From DASXZH01 sp963829965 (GTDB lineage Bacteria; Armatimonadota; Fimbriimonadia; Fimbriimonadales; Fimbriimonadaceae), in assembly GCA_963829965.1 (NCBI GenBank), contig CAWHLK010000059.1:62001-126000 (forward strand): DNA of 64,000 bases, read 5' to 3'. The notes below the pieces were generated by a model. That model had not been told where the DNA came from. It was given only the letters and a program-made list of their open reading frames with translations, and did no database searches. A program made the position numbers and the translations under genes. Positions 10,098-19,026 of this stretch are shown here, piece by piece. Each line of letters begins with the position of its first letter. Within the stretch, counting starts at the first letter, position 1.

Positions 10098-10988
10098 GTG
10101 AGCAACGTGGACTACAGTCAGTGGCTCAAAATTTACAATTCTGAACTCTCAACCGCGCATCCTGGCGTGTCCCTACGAGACGTCGACCCCAGGTATGTTC
10201 AGTCACTTTTCCAGAAGGACTTAGACCCAGCCGAAGCGGCCAAACTTGGCGTGGTTTATCGAGAGGAATCGGAAGATGCACCGCCCTTCAGCTTCAGCCA
10301 TGTACTGGATCGCGTCCAATGGGACTACGTAGTAGGTGCTGCCGGCATTCTTATGCTGGTTGCGCTGCTCCTTGGTCCGCGCATCGTGGCCCGCATAAGG
10401 GGAGCGCACAAATCGCAAGTGGTCGCCAGTCAGGGTCACACCGGCAGCAACGGCGATTTTTACGCGTCAGACGAAATCAACATTCCCGCAACGACAACCG
10501 AGACTTCCTCTTCGACGCCATCCGGTCTCCCGGTTTGGGGTCGGCAAGAGATCCCTTGGCCTTCCGCGTTTGGCGATCTCGGACCTATCACGCAGAGCTA
10601 CCCGATGGGTACATTTCATTCGACGGTGCGCCATTCGACGGTGTCCGTTGCGAGCCTAAGTGCCGGGGACCAACCTGTCCACGCCGTGGGCCAGCGCTCC
10701 TCTGCAAACGGAGGCAGCGCATCAACTTCTGGCTCAAGCCCTGTCATCGACCAGTTTGATGTCACTACCACGAGCACCAACGATCAGGGTTTAACGGGAA
10801 CCGTAACCTGGAATGTATCCAACGCGGACGCCGTTCAGATTCTTTTGCTTGGAGTTCCCATATCCGGGGTAACCGATACAAGCGGCTCAATTCCATTTGA
10901 TTCCTTGGCCGCGGGTTCCATTTTCACGATCCGGGCAATCGGCGGCGGGCATGTTGTTGAAGATACCGCTGCAGCCGAACCCAACTAA
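10098..10988 (+). CDS. Single-pass membrane protein with C-terminal Ig-like domain, unknown function
   Basis: 296 residues from GTG 10098 (AGGA about 6 nt upstream). Residues 1-73 are soluble and acidic. One TM helix lies at ~76-94 (VVGAAGILMLVALLLGPRIV), followed by a basic stop-transfer (ARIRGAHK). A Ser/Thr/Gly-rich linker leads to a beta-rich end (TGTVTWNVSNADAVQILLLG, then SGSIPFDSLAAGS) that looks like a bacterial Ig-like fold. Convergent with hspR, whose stop is 3 bp away. No function can be assigned. Confidence 0.6.
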   Translation: MSNVDYSQWLKIYNSELSTAHPGVSLRDVDPRYVQSLFQKDLDPAEAAKLGVVYREESEDAPPFSFSHVLDRVQWDYVVGAAGILMLVALLLGPRIVARIRGAHKSQVVASQGHTGSNGDFYASDEINIPATTTETSSSTPSGLPVWGRQEIPWPSAFGDLGPITQSYPMGTFHSTVRHSTVSVASLSAGDQPVHAVGQRSSANGGSASTSGSSPVIDQFDVTTTSTNDQGLTGTVTWNVSNADAVQILLLGVPISGVTDTSGSIPFDSLAAGSIFTIRAIGGGHVVEDTAAAEPN

Positions 10989-10990
10989 GC

Positions 10991-11395
10991 TTAGAGATCG
11001 ACTTTTCGCCGGATCACGATATTGGGAACCGGCAGCAGGGACTCGTCTTTTCGCATGGGGACGTTCGAGTTGATCGTCATCGCCTGCATTCTGCGCTCGG
11101 CTTCCTGCACGTATTCAACCATCTGCTGTTCGAAATCTCTTCGCATGTCGTCGATGTCTTCCAGCAGGCGAAGGATGAGTTCCACGCCCGCAAGGTTTAC
11201 GCCCATTTGCTGGGTCAGTCGTTGGATCCGCCGAACCCTTAAGATATCCGCCTCCGAATACAGACGGTTCTTGGCGCCCATGCGGCTCGGAACCACCAAG
11301 CCCAGTCGCTCATATTGCCTGAGAGTCTGCGGATGGACTCCACAGAGTTCGGAAGCCACTCCTATCATGTACACGGGTTGGGTTTCCTTTCTCAT
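10991..11395 (-). CDS. hspR: MerR-family heat-shock repressor HspR
   Basis: 134 residues. The MerR winged-helix (YMIGVASELCGVHPQTLRQYE, then GLVVPSRMGAKNRLYSEADI) is followed by a helical linker (RRIQRLTQQMGVNLAGVELIL) and a hydrophobic end typical of HspR. HspR represses dnaK/dnaJ-type operons by binding HAIR operators, with DnaK as co-repressor in Streptomyces. Its ATG overlaps the dnaJ stop by 4 nt (11392-11395), so it is the second gene of a dnaJ-hspR operon and should be autoregulated through the operator at 12510-12539. No dnaK or grpE is next to it. Confidence 0.92.
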   Translation of the reverse strand: MRKETQPVYMIGVASELCGVHPQTLRQYERLGLVVPSRMGAKNRLYSEADILRVRRIQRLTQQMGVNLAGVELILRLLEDIDDMRRDFEQQMVEYVQEAERRMQAMTINSNVPMRKDESLLPVPNIVIRRKVDL

Positions 11396-12498
11396 GCGGT
11401 CACCTTCTCAAGCTCTGCCAGTTCCTGCAGAAGCTTACGCTGGCGGTCGTTCGGCTTCTTGGGAACCGTCACTTTCAACTTGGCCATAAGGTCGCTGCGG
11501 CGTCCGCCCAGCCGGGTGATGCCCTGCCCTCCAAGCCGGAAAGTCTGGCCGCTTTGAGAGCCTTCGGGGATCTTCATCGTTACCGCGCCGCGAAGCGTCG
11601 GCACCCTGATTTCGCCGCCCAAGGCGGCGGTGGTGAATGGGACCTCCGCGTCAACTTCTAAGTTGTCGCCGCTGCGGCGAAACTTGGCATGGGGCGCCTC
11701 TTTGATGATCACATACAGGTCGCCCGCATGCCCGCCCGAGCCAACCACGCCTTTGCCAGGAACCCGAAGCTTCTTCCCTTCGGTAACGCCCGCAGGAATC
11801 TTGACTTCGACCTTCTTGTTGGTGGCGAGAGTGCCCGAGCCTTTGCAGGTCGGGCAAGCCTCCATGGAGGTAGAACCGGTGCCACCGCAGTTTTGGCAGA
11901 CTTGCCTCATGCCAAGCATGCCTTTGGTTTGGCCCGTACCGCCGCACATGGGACAGGTCTTCTCCGTCCTAAGTTGAACCTGGCCGAGCCCGTCGCAAGT
12001 TTTGCAGGCGTCCATGGATTGGTAAGTCAGCGTTCGTTTGGCGCCGGAATCGATTTCCTCCATTGTCACTTCAACCGGCTTTTCCAAATCCCTTGCCGGA
12101 ATGCGCATGTGATGCGTCACGTCAGCAAAGTCGCTGGGGCTGTGGCCCTGCCTGCCCATATTGGTGAAAATCTGCTCGAAGATCGTCTCGAATCCCCCTC
12201 CACCGGGCGCCCTCCCACGAAAATGGAAGTCGCCCATATTTGCGCCGCCGGCGCCACCGCCCGTGAAGTTCTGCGCGTGCTCCCATTGCGATCCGAATTG
12301 ATCGTACAGCTTTCGCTTCTCGGTATCTCCGAGGACTTCGTAGGCCTCGCTGACTTCTTTGAACTTGGCTTCGGCAGCCTTGTCGTTAGGGTTCACGTCC
12401 GGGTGCAGTTTGCGCGCTAATTTGCGGTAGGCGGACTTGATATCCTTCGCGTCCGCGTTTCGTGCCACTCCCAAAAGCTGATAATAATCCTTCGCCAT
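11392..12498 (-). CDS. dnaJ: Chaperone DnaJ
   Basis: I choose the ATG at 12498 (MAKDYYQLLGVAR, 368 residues) over the longer 12534 start because the J-domain begins here, AAAGGC lies upstream, and the longer start would run through the operator. J-domain with the HPD motif (RKLHPDVNPND), a Gly/Phe-rich linker (residues ~65-115), four CxxCxGxG zinc repeats (CKTCDGLG, CPMCGGTG, CQNCGGTG, CPTCKGSG), then the substrate-binding C-terminal domains. It stimulates DnaK ATPase and delivers unfolded proteins. Operon with hspR (4-nt overlap). Confidence 0.97.
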   Translation of the reverse strand: MAKDYYQLLGVARNADAKDIKSAYRKLARKLHPDVNPNDKAAEAKFKEVSEAYEVLGDTEKRKLYDQFGSQWEHAQNFTGGGAGGANMGDFHFRGRAPGGGGFETIFEQIFTNMGRQGHSPSDFADVTHHMRIPARDLEKPVEVTMEEIDSGAKRTLTYQSMDACKTCDGLGQVQLRTEKTCPMCGGTGQTKGMLGMRQVCQNCGGTGSTSMEACPTCKGSGTLATNKKVEVKIPAGVTEGKKLRVPGKGVVGSGGHAGDLYVIIKEAPHAKFRRSGDNLEVDAEVPFTTAALGGEIRVPTLRGAVTMKIPEGSQSGQTFRLGGQGITRLGGRRSDLMAKLKVTVPKKPNDRQRKLLQELAELEKVTA

Positions 12499-12509
12499 AC
12501 TGCCTTTAT

Positions 12510-12539
12510 ACTCAATCCTATGAGTATATAACACTCAAG
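12510..12539. promoter_or_regulatory. HAIR-like HspR operator upstream of dnaJ-hspR
   Basis: TATGAGT (12519-12525), exactly 7 nt, then ACTCAAG (12533-12539). The published HAIR consensus is CTTGAGT-N7-ACTCAAG, so one half is perfect and the other has two changes. A third half-site, ACTCAAT, sits at 12510-12516. It lies 21 bp upstream of the dnaJ ATG, where a repressor would cover the promoter. Confidence 0.75.
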
Positions 12540-12590
12540 TAGGTCAAAAGGTTTCAGGGAAATAATTGATCGTCCATAATGCAGGGATGA

Positions 12591-13976
12591 TGTGGGCCCC
12601 CGCATTTAGGCAATCCTTCGTCAAACCTCTCGGGCGCCCTAAGGAGCCTTCACAGACTCGCTGCATGCTGCTTACTCGGGTGCGGCTGGACAGCCTGTAG
12701 AGCGTGCACCATTTTCATCACCCAGGGAGGCGGGCATGTATTCGTCGGCAATAACGAAGACGATACTCCAGGCCAAGCAACCTACCTTTGGTTTAAGCCT
12801 TCGCCAAAAATCGGTTACGTGTTGTGGGGGCATCGAGAGGATAGACCTGAAGGCGGGATGATTGACCACGGGTTGTTCTTTGATGCTGCCGCTTTAGGCC
12901 AATCCATCCCCGTGCGACGGCTGCCAGGTAGAACCGACTTGGACGGTTACGCGGTCGAACCGGTGCTCAGCAGTTGCAAGTCAGTGGCCGAAGCAGTTTC
13001 CTATTTGAGCCATTTCAATCTCATGTGGCAAGATCGGGCTCAAATCTTCCTCGCGGACCGAACTGGCGACTGCGCGATTATCCATGGCAACTGGGTTGTC
13101 CGTAATGGCTCGGCAAAGAACTTCGCTTTAACGAACCACCGACTGGATGTCGCTTCTCCCGAGAACTGCTGGAGACGTAACTTGGCGCTGCATGAGTTGG
13201 AGGCCGAGCCAATCCACGACATCAACCTTGTCGGGCGAATCTGTGCCGAGACCGCCCAGACGGATCTTTCCAATGCGACCCTATATTCCGACGCCGTTGA
13301 CCTAACCAACGGCGAAGTGACGATCTTTAATGACCGGCGCTACAACCATCCGGTGACTCTAAACCTACAGAGCGAACTAAAGAAGGGGGTGAGAACAGTA
13401 AACCAGGCGACCCTTTTCCCTCCGGATCTCATGGAGGTTATCAAGTCTACGGGCCTTGGCCACGCACTCGAGTTGGTGAGAGCCGGGCAATTTAGCTCTG
13501 AGGAAGTTACAAGAGCCGGCAATATGCTGTTGCTGGACGGGCATCTCGAAGACGGAGTTCGGTTATTTCGAGTCGCACAAGGAGTATTTCACACCGCTTC
13601 TTCAAGTTCAAGTTTGGGCAATGCTTTGAACGCAGCCGGTCGTTCAAGAGAGGCTTTGGCGTGCTACAGGGCCGCACTGGCACAGAACCCAGCCGATTAC
13701 AACGCAAACTTGATGGGCCGAGCCGATGGGAGAGTCGTTTTTCGGCTAAAGGGATTTACCTACGCAAACAAGGTTGCCGTCGTGGGTTCATTCATTCAAG
13801 ATCCATCCGGGCTTTCGCTTACGCACGAGGGTGACGAATGGATCGGGGAGGCCAAATTGCCCAAGGGCAAATACTACTACGCGCTTCACATTGATGACAG
13901 TTGGACGACCGACCCCTACAACGGTCTAGCCGCTCTTCGAGGCGAATACTACTCGTCCGTCCTTTTCGTGCACTAA
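12591..13976 (+). CDS. Ntn-type amidohydrolase (C45/choloylglycine-like) fused to TPR and CBM48-like domains; start unresolved
   Basis: The nucleophile Cys is probably at 12705 (CTIFITQGGGHVFVGNNEDD), the N-terminal motif of Ntn acyltransferases/acylases, where Cys becomes residue 1 after processing. In this frame no ATG/GTG/TTG occurs between the stop at 12588 and the Cys; ATGs at 12587/12590 or 12665 lie in another frame, so the signal-peptide region probably holds an indel. Mature length ~423. Order: Ntn domain (~1-210), a TPR-like stretch (SLGNALNAAGRSREALACYR), and an AMPK/CBM48-like E-set domain (VVFRLKGFTYANKVAVVGSF, GKYYYALHIDDSW). Probably exported; the substrate is unknown. Confidence 0.7.
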   Translation, partial: CGPPHLGNPSSNLSGALRSLHRLAACCLLGCGWTACRACTIFITQGGGHVFVGNNEDDTPGQATYLWFKPSPKIGYVLWGHREDRPEGGMIDHGLFFDAAALGQSIPVRRLPGRTDLDGYAVEPVLSSCKSVAEAVSYLSHFNLMWQDRAQIFLADRTGDCAIIHGNWVVRNGSAKNFALTNHRLDVASPENCWRRNLALHELEAEPIHDINLVGRICAETAQTDLSNATLYSDAVDLTNGEVTIFNDRRYNHPVTLNLQSELKKGVRTVNQATLFPPDLMEVIKSTGLGHALELVRAGQFSSEEVTRAGNMLLLDGHLEDGVRLFRVAQGVFHTASSSSSLGNALNAAGRSREALACYRAALAQNPADYNANLMGRADGRVVFRLKGFTYANKVAVVGSFIQDPSGLSLTHEGDEWIGEAKLPKGKYYYALHIDDSWTTDPYNGLAALRGEYYSSVLFVH

Positions 13977-13987
13977 CCAAGAGCCCC

Positions 13988-14910
13988 TCACGAAATATCC
14001 GCGTGAAGGAAACTCTTAAGATCTTCCGCGCTGACAGAAGGCTCGCCCGGAGAAACGTTGTCCAGCTTGCCGTCCTTCATCCATTGCTCCAGCTCGTCAA
14101 CAAGTGAGAACAAGTGGTCAAAGGAGTCTACGATGAACAACAGCGGCTGGTAGTGGTCGATCTCGAAATACTGGTTGATGACCCACTCCATTTGAATCGG
14201 GTATCGCTGGACCTCGGGCGACTCGATGCAGTGCTCCAACTCGCCAAAGGAACTCAATAGCCCACTGCCGTAGGCTAACAACTGCTTCCCTTCCCCCTTC
14301 ATCAGGCCAAACTCGATGGTGAACCAGAAAAAACGGGCCATCGCCTTGATGATGCTGGTGAGGCGGCGCGTTTGCTCGTCTTCATCTTTGATTCCTTGCA
14401 CGATGTCCGCCGCAGTGTGGGCGCATTCGCCAAAGCGAACAAGGGTGTCAGCAAAGGCTTTGTCCGTGTGCATGGGCACGTGCCCTGCAATATCGTGAAA
14501 GATGTCCGGCTCGGGGAGGTAGTCGAGTTTATCCGCGCGACGAATGGTAATCGTAGTCGGAAAAGCGCGTTTGCGAAGGCAGTCAAAGAATAGAAAAGCG
14601 GGCACATACCCGCTCACTGCTTTGGCGGAAAACCCCGTAAGGGGTTTTAGAAACTTGTTGACGTCCGCAAGCCTCGGCACCCGGTTCGGGTCCAGGCAGA
14701 GGTTCTCAATCCCCTGCTTGAAGTGCTTGTTGGCGTACTTCTCCCACTTCGGGTGCATGCGGGCAAAAAGCTGCGCCAAGCCTCGTGATTCTCCTCCGAG
14801 TACAACTCGTACGGCTGCTCGATATAGAGTTTCCCGTGGCTTCGCTCTTCCTCGATGAAGGGCGACTCTGAGGTTGTTAATCCTTGCGTTATGTGGTCTC
14901 GAACGGCCAT
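13988..14910 (-). CDS. phhA: Aromatic amino acid hydroxylase (phenylalanine 4-monooxygenase-like), frameshifted
   Basis: The N-terminus (MAVRDHITQGLTTSESP... YSEENHEAWRS) lies in the frame starting at 14910. The remainder (LFARMHPKWEKYANKHF... to 13988) is in the next frame. The switch falls in a T-run near 14770-14780; six Ts instead of five would join them. Total ~307 residues. The iron ligands are visible: His/His in DIFHDIAGHVPMHTD and Glu in FWFTIEFGLM. This is the biopterin-dependent hydroxylase fold; phenylalanine versus tyrosine or tryptophan cannot be settled here. The gene is convergent with the Ntn hydrolase gene. Confidence 0.85.
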
Positions 14911-14974
14911 TCGAAACTGCCTCCTATGGCGCTCGCGCGCCGAACTCCGTTGTCCGCGGTCTCCAATTATTATA

Positions 14975-15145
14975 GACGTGGCGCTCGACGGCGCTTCGCG
15001 CCCTAAACGGGTAATACAGCGAAGCGCTTTACAAGCGAAGCGCTTTACAAGCGAAGCGGTTTACAGCGAAGCGGCTTACGGCGCGAAGCGCCATGTTTAC
15101 GGGCGAAGCGCCAGGCTTACGGGCGAAGCCCCTTCGGGCTGAAAG
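14975..15145. repeat. Degenerate tandem repeat of GCGAAGCG units
   Basis: About eight imperfect units of 15-22 bp, each built on TTAC-(AA/GG)-GCGAAGCG, follow one another (for example TTACAAGCGAAGCGCT twice at ~15025-15060). Many contain short GCGAAGCGC palindromes. The array fills the gap between phhA and the next gene and runs into the latter's 3' codons. Confidence 0.8.
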
Positions 15146-16451
15146 CGCTCTCAGTCAGATTCACGTTTACCACCACCTTCTCAATCTGGGTCGTCGGATT
15201 GCCGGTATAGTTGGTTGCCCAAGCGGTATCCACCGCGAACTCCAGGTCATCGTAGAACGTGGCCGGGCTTTCGGGACCTTCGGTTGAGACCGTTCCCAGG
15301 CCGTTGCTTGGGAAAAGATAGGTCGTAGGCTGGCCGCCCTGGTAAATAACGATCGTGGCGTTTCCGGTGACTTCACCGCCATACGTTCCCACCGCTGTGA
15401 CCACCGGCGTCGCTGCTCCAATGTCCACGCCTTCCTCTTCGTAGCTGCTGCCACGATCCAGGATCGTGTAGTGAGTGACCGCAGGGTTGGCCGTACCGTT
15501 GAGCGTGATAGTCGTGGTTACGGGCGGCACCGTTGGGACCTTCGAAGTATCGATCAGCGAGCCATAGGGGCCGTCGTAAAGCAAGGTCCCAAAAGCGGGG
15601 CCGTTCAGATGCGATTCCACCGTTCCATCCTGTTCGATAAAATCGACATAATCCGGAAACACGGGCCACTGCGCAGGGCCGTCGCCTTCAATAGCATGCC
15701 CGGTGGCTACCCAGCGAGTAGGAGACACTTGATAGCTGTAGGTAGCAGCCACATACAGGTCGGCCTGCGGACCATAAAGAATGGCGCTGGCATAACGGGT
15801 GCCGGGAATAATGGTGGGCGCGGAAGTCGGTTTCGCCACCGGCGCGGAACGACCTGCGGATGCGCCAATGAAGTGCGTCAAGGCAAACGGAGTTTTCTTG
15901 GTCACGAGCGGCATATCTCCCGAGGGGCCAACAAAGAACCACTGTTTGGGTCCCCAAGGGGCGGGAGCCGTAGAACTTGCGGGAGCCAAATTGCGTTTGG
16001 TCGGCGGCATTTGTGCGGCCGTCATTTCTTGCGTGATCGATACGCCGTATACGTGTTGCGGATCGTCCCCGCGAAAAGCGCGCCAATGACTGTGCCGTCA
16101 TGCCATCACGATTGGGCTGCCGCTGTCGCCGGGTCCGTAGATATCGGTGCCATTGGCAGGCATTGTGAAAACATCCTCGCCTGCCTCGTTATAGGCGGAC
16201 ACGATTTTTATCGGCCTTTGCACAACTGTTTCGCCCGACTCCGCACCCCGAATGTAAGCGCTGATATTGGTCTTGCCGGACAAGGACGACCAAGGCAGAG
16301 TCTTGGTCAAGTTGTTTGTTACCACGACCGCATCGGTGGTCGGCGGGGTCGTGGTAGTGGTGGGTGTGCCTGAGGAGCTGCTGGACGAACTGCAGCCGGC
16401 CCCTACTGCCGCAGCGATACCTATGCAAATGCCTTTTTTATACAGATTCAT
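15117..16451 (-). CDS. Lipoprotein with GDSGSP serine-protease-like motif, two compensating frameshifts
   Basis: ATG 16451 gives MNLYKKGICIGIAAAVGAGC, a clear lipobox, then a Ser/Thr linker. After ~100 residues comes IYGPGDSGSPIVM, followed in a second frame by DGTVIGALFAG, then back to the first frame (DDPQHVYGVSITQEM...). Joined, the string 'GDSGSPIVM.DGTVIGALFAG' resembles the catalytic-Ser loop of chymotrypsin-like/SpoIVB (S55) peptidases. An extra base near 16097 and a missing G near 16050 would explain the double shift. The ~300-residue C-terminal part is beta-rich and unrecognised. The 3' end lies in the GCGAAGCG repeat, so the stop may be secondary. Confidence 0.5.
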
Positions 16452-16532
16452 GTTCGCATCCTCCCGAACCTCTCTCAAATTCGGATTTTGTAAGCGAGGC
16501 TTGTCCGCCTGGTCGCTCGACGGCTGCTCAGC

Positions 16533-16979
16533 TTATTCTGGTTTCTTTAGCGTACCACCGGCAAGGCATAACCACCCTGCTAAAAATGCAATGCCCCCGA
16601 ACGGAGTTACCGCCCCCCAGAGCTTCACGTCAGTCACCGCAAGCACATAGAGACTTCCGGAGAAGAGCACGATGCCCACGGTGAAAAGCCAGCCCGCGGC
16701 TTTGACCAGCTTGATCCCACCCGGAACAAGCGCGAGGGCAAACAACGCAACCGCATGGACCAAATGATAGTGGGCTGCGGTTTCGTAAACCGCCATATTG
16801 GCGGTCGAGATCTTATCTTTCAGGCCATGCGCTCCAAACGCGCCAAGGCCAACGGCCAGAAAGCCGTTGATTGCCCCTAAGAATGCGAAAGTTCTATTGA
16901 TGCCGATAGTGGTTTCCAGCCTTCGATTTGAACTCGGTTCTTTACTTATTGTTCGGCCGGCGTCTTCGTCGCCAGCCAA
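16533..16979 (-). CDS. DUF423 family membrane protein
   Basis: The conserved part (INRTFAFLGAINGFLAVGLG, AFGAHGLKDK, then YHLVHAVALFALAL) has four TM helices and matches DUF423/YgdD-like proteins of unknown role. The only standard start is TTG 16979, giving 148 residues and overlapping the upstream M61 gene by 34 nt; the family usually starts about 25 residues later, so the true start is uncertain. Confidence 0.8.
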   Translation of the reverse strand: MAGDEDAGRTISKEPSSNRRLETTIGINRTFAFLGAINGFLAVGLGAFGAHGLKDKISTANMAVYETAAHYHLVHAVALFALALVPGGIKLVKAAGWLFTVGIVLFSGSLYVLAVTDVKLWGAVTPFGGIAFLAGWLCLAGGTLKKPE

Positions 16980-18776
16980 CCCGCCCTGAGGCTGACCGCC
17001 TGAGGCGAGGCTGCCGGATCCTCCGCGATCGCATGTATTTTCCGGGTCGCCAATGCCGGCATTACGGACACGGTCATTGGGTTCCCATCCCGAATAATCT
17101 CCAGCGAGATCGGCGTGCCGGCCTTCGCGGCAGCAACCTCGCCCGAAAACGCGATCGCGTTGGAGCGCGAATCGCCATTGGTGGCTTTACCGTTGATCGA
17201 GGTCAGGACGTCGCCATCCTGAAGCACTCCCTGTGCGGCGCCGTGGATGCGGAGGATCGACATTCCCTTCGCTTCCCGGCTCGGCGCGGCGCTAAAGCCC
17301 AGATCCGCATACTCCTGGTCGGAATCTTGGATCAAGAGTCCGACTTTTGCGAGCTGTTCTTCAATCGGGAGTTCGCCGGGGCTCATGACCACTTTATCAA
17401 AAAACGGCCCGAGGTCGGGCCCTCCAAACCGGACGCATTGATTGCGGATCTCGTCCTCCTCAAAGCCAGGCTTGTTGTCCTTGCAAAGGTCGTAGAGAGC
17501 CCGGGTTACGTCATCCAGCGAATGCTGGTTTCCCGTTTTGCTGCGAATCTCGATGTCCAGGCACATGCCGGCAAGCCAGCCGAGATTGTAGTAGCTGATC
17601 TTGTAGCCGTTACTGTTCCCGCGCCCGTTGTTCGCCTCGTCTACGCGATAACTGGCCATGTAAGGGCTGATTTCCAGGCGCGCAGGGTTCGCTCGAACGG
17701 CCGCCATATTTCGCACGATGCCATCGAAGAACTGATCCCGCTTCCACTCCTGATACCGATAGGGCAAGAGACTGGCATAGTAATCGGTCACGCCCTCCAG
17801 CCACCAGAGGGCGCCCGTTTTAGGAAGCTTGAGATAATCGAACGGACCAAGCACTTTAGCCCGGGTCCGCTTTACATTCCAGAGGTGGAAGTATTCGTGG
17901 GCAAGAACGCTCTCGCTTCGCGGGCCAAGGCCGCTTGCGAGAGAAATTTCGAGTGCTTCCCAAATGCTCCAAACCGCCCGCGCCATCCGGCGATGAGTAT
18001 GCCGAAAAGTGCCAGACATATTTGTGATAGGGCACGCTGCCAAAGAAATCGGTTTCCGCCGCGCTGACAAAACGACAGTCTTTCAGGAGCTTGTCCTTGT
18101 CGACCTCGTTCCTTGCCGCCCCCTCGATAACGATGAAATGATCCTTGGCGTGGAGCTTGTACTGCTCGATGATAAGGCCGGAACCCGTGCTAACCGGAGC
18201 ATCGGCCAAAACATCGTAGGATGGAGCATCGAAAGTGTTTGGCGCGTGGTCTTCATCCAGGCTCAGCATGAGCGGCCACCCTTGGGGAACGTCCAAGGAG
18301 ATTTTGCAGGCTTCCGGCTTGCGCCCAACCACATACATGTAAGTTGACGGGCCCGAGATTTGTAGAAAACTGGTGTCGGCTTGGGCGAATCGGCGCTGGC
18401 CTCGAATCGGCACCGAGTAGGAGATTTTGATGGTCTGATCGGACGGTACATCCACCGCCCATGTGTTCTGGTCGGGGTGGGTTACGTTCAGGCTTGCGTT
18501 GCTCGCATCTGTCGCGGTTACGTCCGATACGTTCTTGAAGAAGTCGCCATAGGAATAGGAGCCCGGGCTCCAGCTAGGCATGTGCACGCTTACGGGACCT
18601 TTCTTGGCCGGAATCGAAATCGAGACGCTGAGGACCGACTTGTCCTGGTCCACCTTGACGTGATAATCGATCTCTCCGAGGGCCGGGGCGGCCAGGGCTA
18701 CGGCCGCGGATGCCGCAGCCGAAAGCGAAAGCATTTGCTGGTGGAATCTCCTTTGAACCATGCTTGATTTTGCCAC
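16946..18776 (-). CDS. M61 family glycyl aminopeptidase with PDZ domain, frameshifted near 17970
   Basis: A signal peptide (MVQRRFHQQMLSLSAAASAA... after GTG 18776 or ATG 18761) and the M61 N-terminal beta-domain (SWSPGSYSYGDFFKNV) are in one frame down to GGLEHLGST. The metallopeptidase core continues in the next frame: SESVLAHEYFHLWNVKR holds the zinc motif HExxH, with WWLEGVTDYY supplying the third ligand Glu. A PDZ domain follows (GVLQDGDVLTSINGKA). ~610 residues in total, the usual size. A one-base indel in the GGAAGCACTCGAAAT stretch joins the halves. Probably a periplasmic aminopeptidase. Confidence 0.88.
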
Positions 18777-18889
18777 GTTTCCCTCAACGCATACCCGACA
18801 CCTTCCGTGAGCGATGATCCCTCCGAACCCAAAACCTAACCTACCTTTATCCTTTAGAGGCTATCGCAAAACCTAATCTATCGGTCGGT

Positions 18890-18960
18890 AACGAGCTTTT
18901 TGCTCCGCTTCGCGGAGTGTCAAGCTAAAGCTCGACCTACTTCAGCCTCTAGGGATTGCG
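18890..18960 (-). repeat. Dispersed inverted copy of the 60-bp repeat family
   Basis: The block holding CTCCGCTTCGCGGAGTGTC and CTAAAGCTCGACCTACTTC is the reverse complement of the unit repeated in tandem at 25425-25728. It lies in the 250-bp gap between the M61 gene and the IS481 element. Confidence 0.8.
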
Positions 18961-19026
18961 ACAGGAACCCATTTTGAGCTTCTAAGAGGTCTTGCGATGG
19001 CCTCTTTGACCTTTACCCTTTACCCT

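Noticed and set aside
16928..18067. 379-codon open frame on the plus strand
   Set aside because: Antisense to the M61 peptidase, whose HExxH core and PDZ domain are on the minus strand; the plus-strand protein has no recognisable domain and biased composition.
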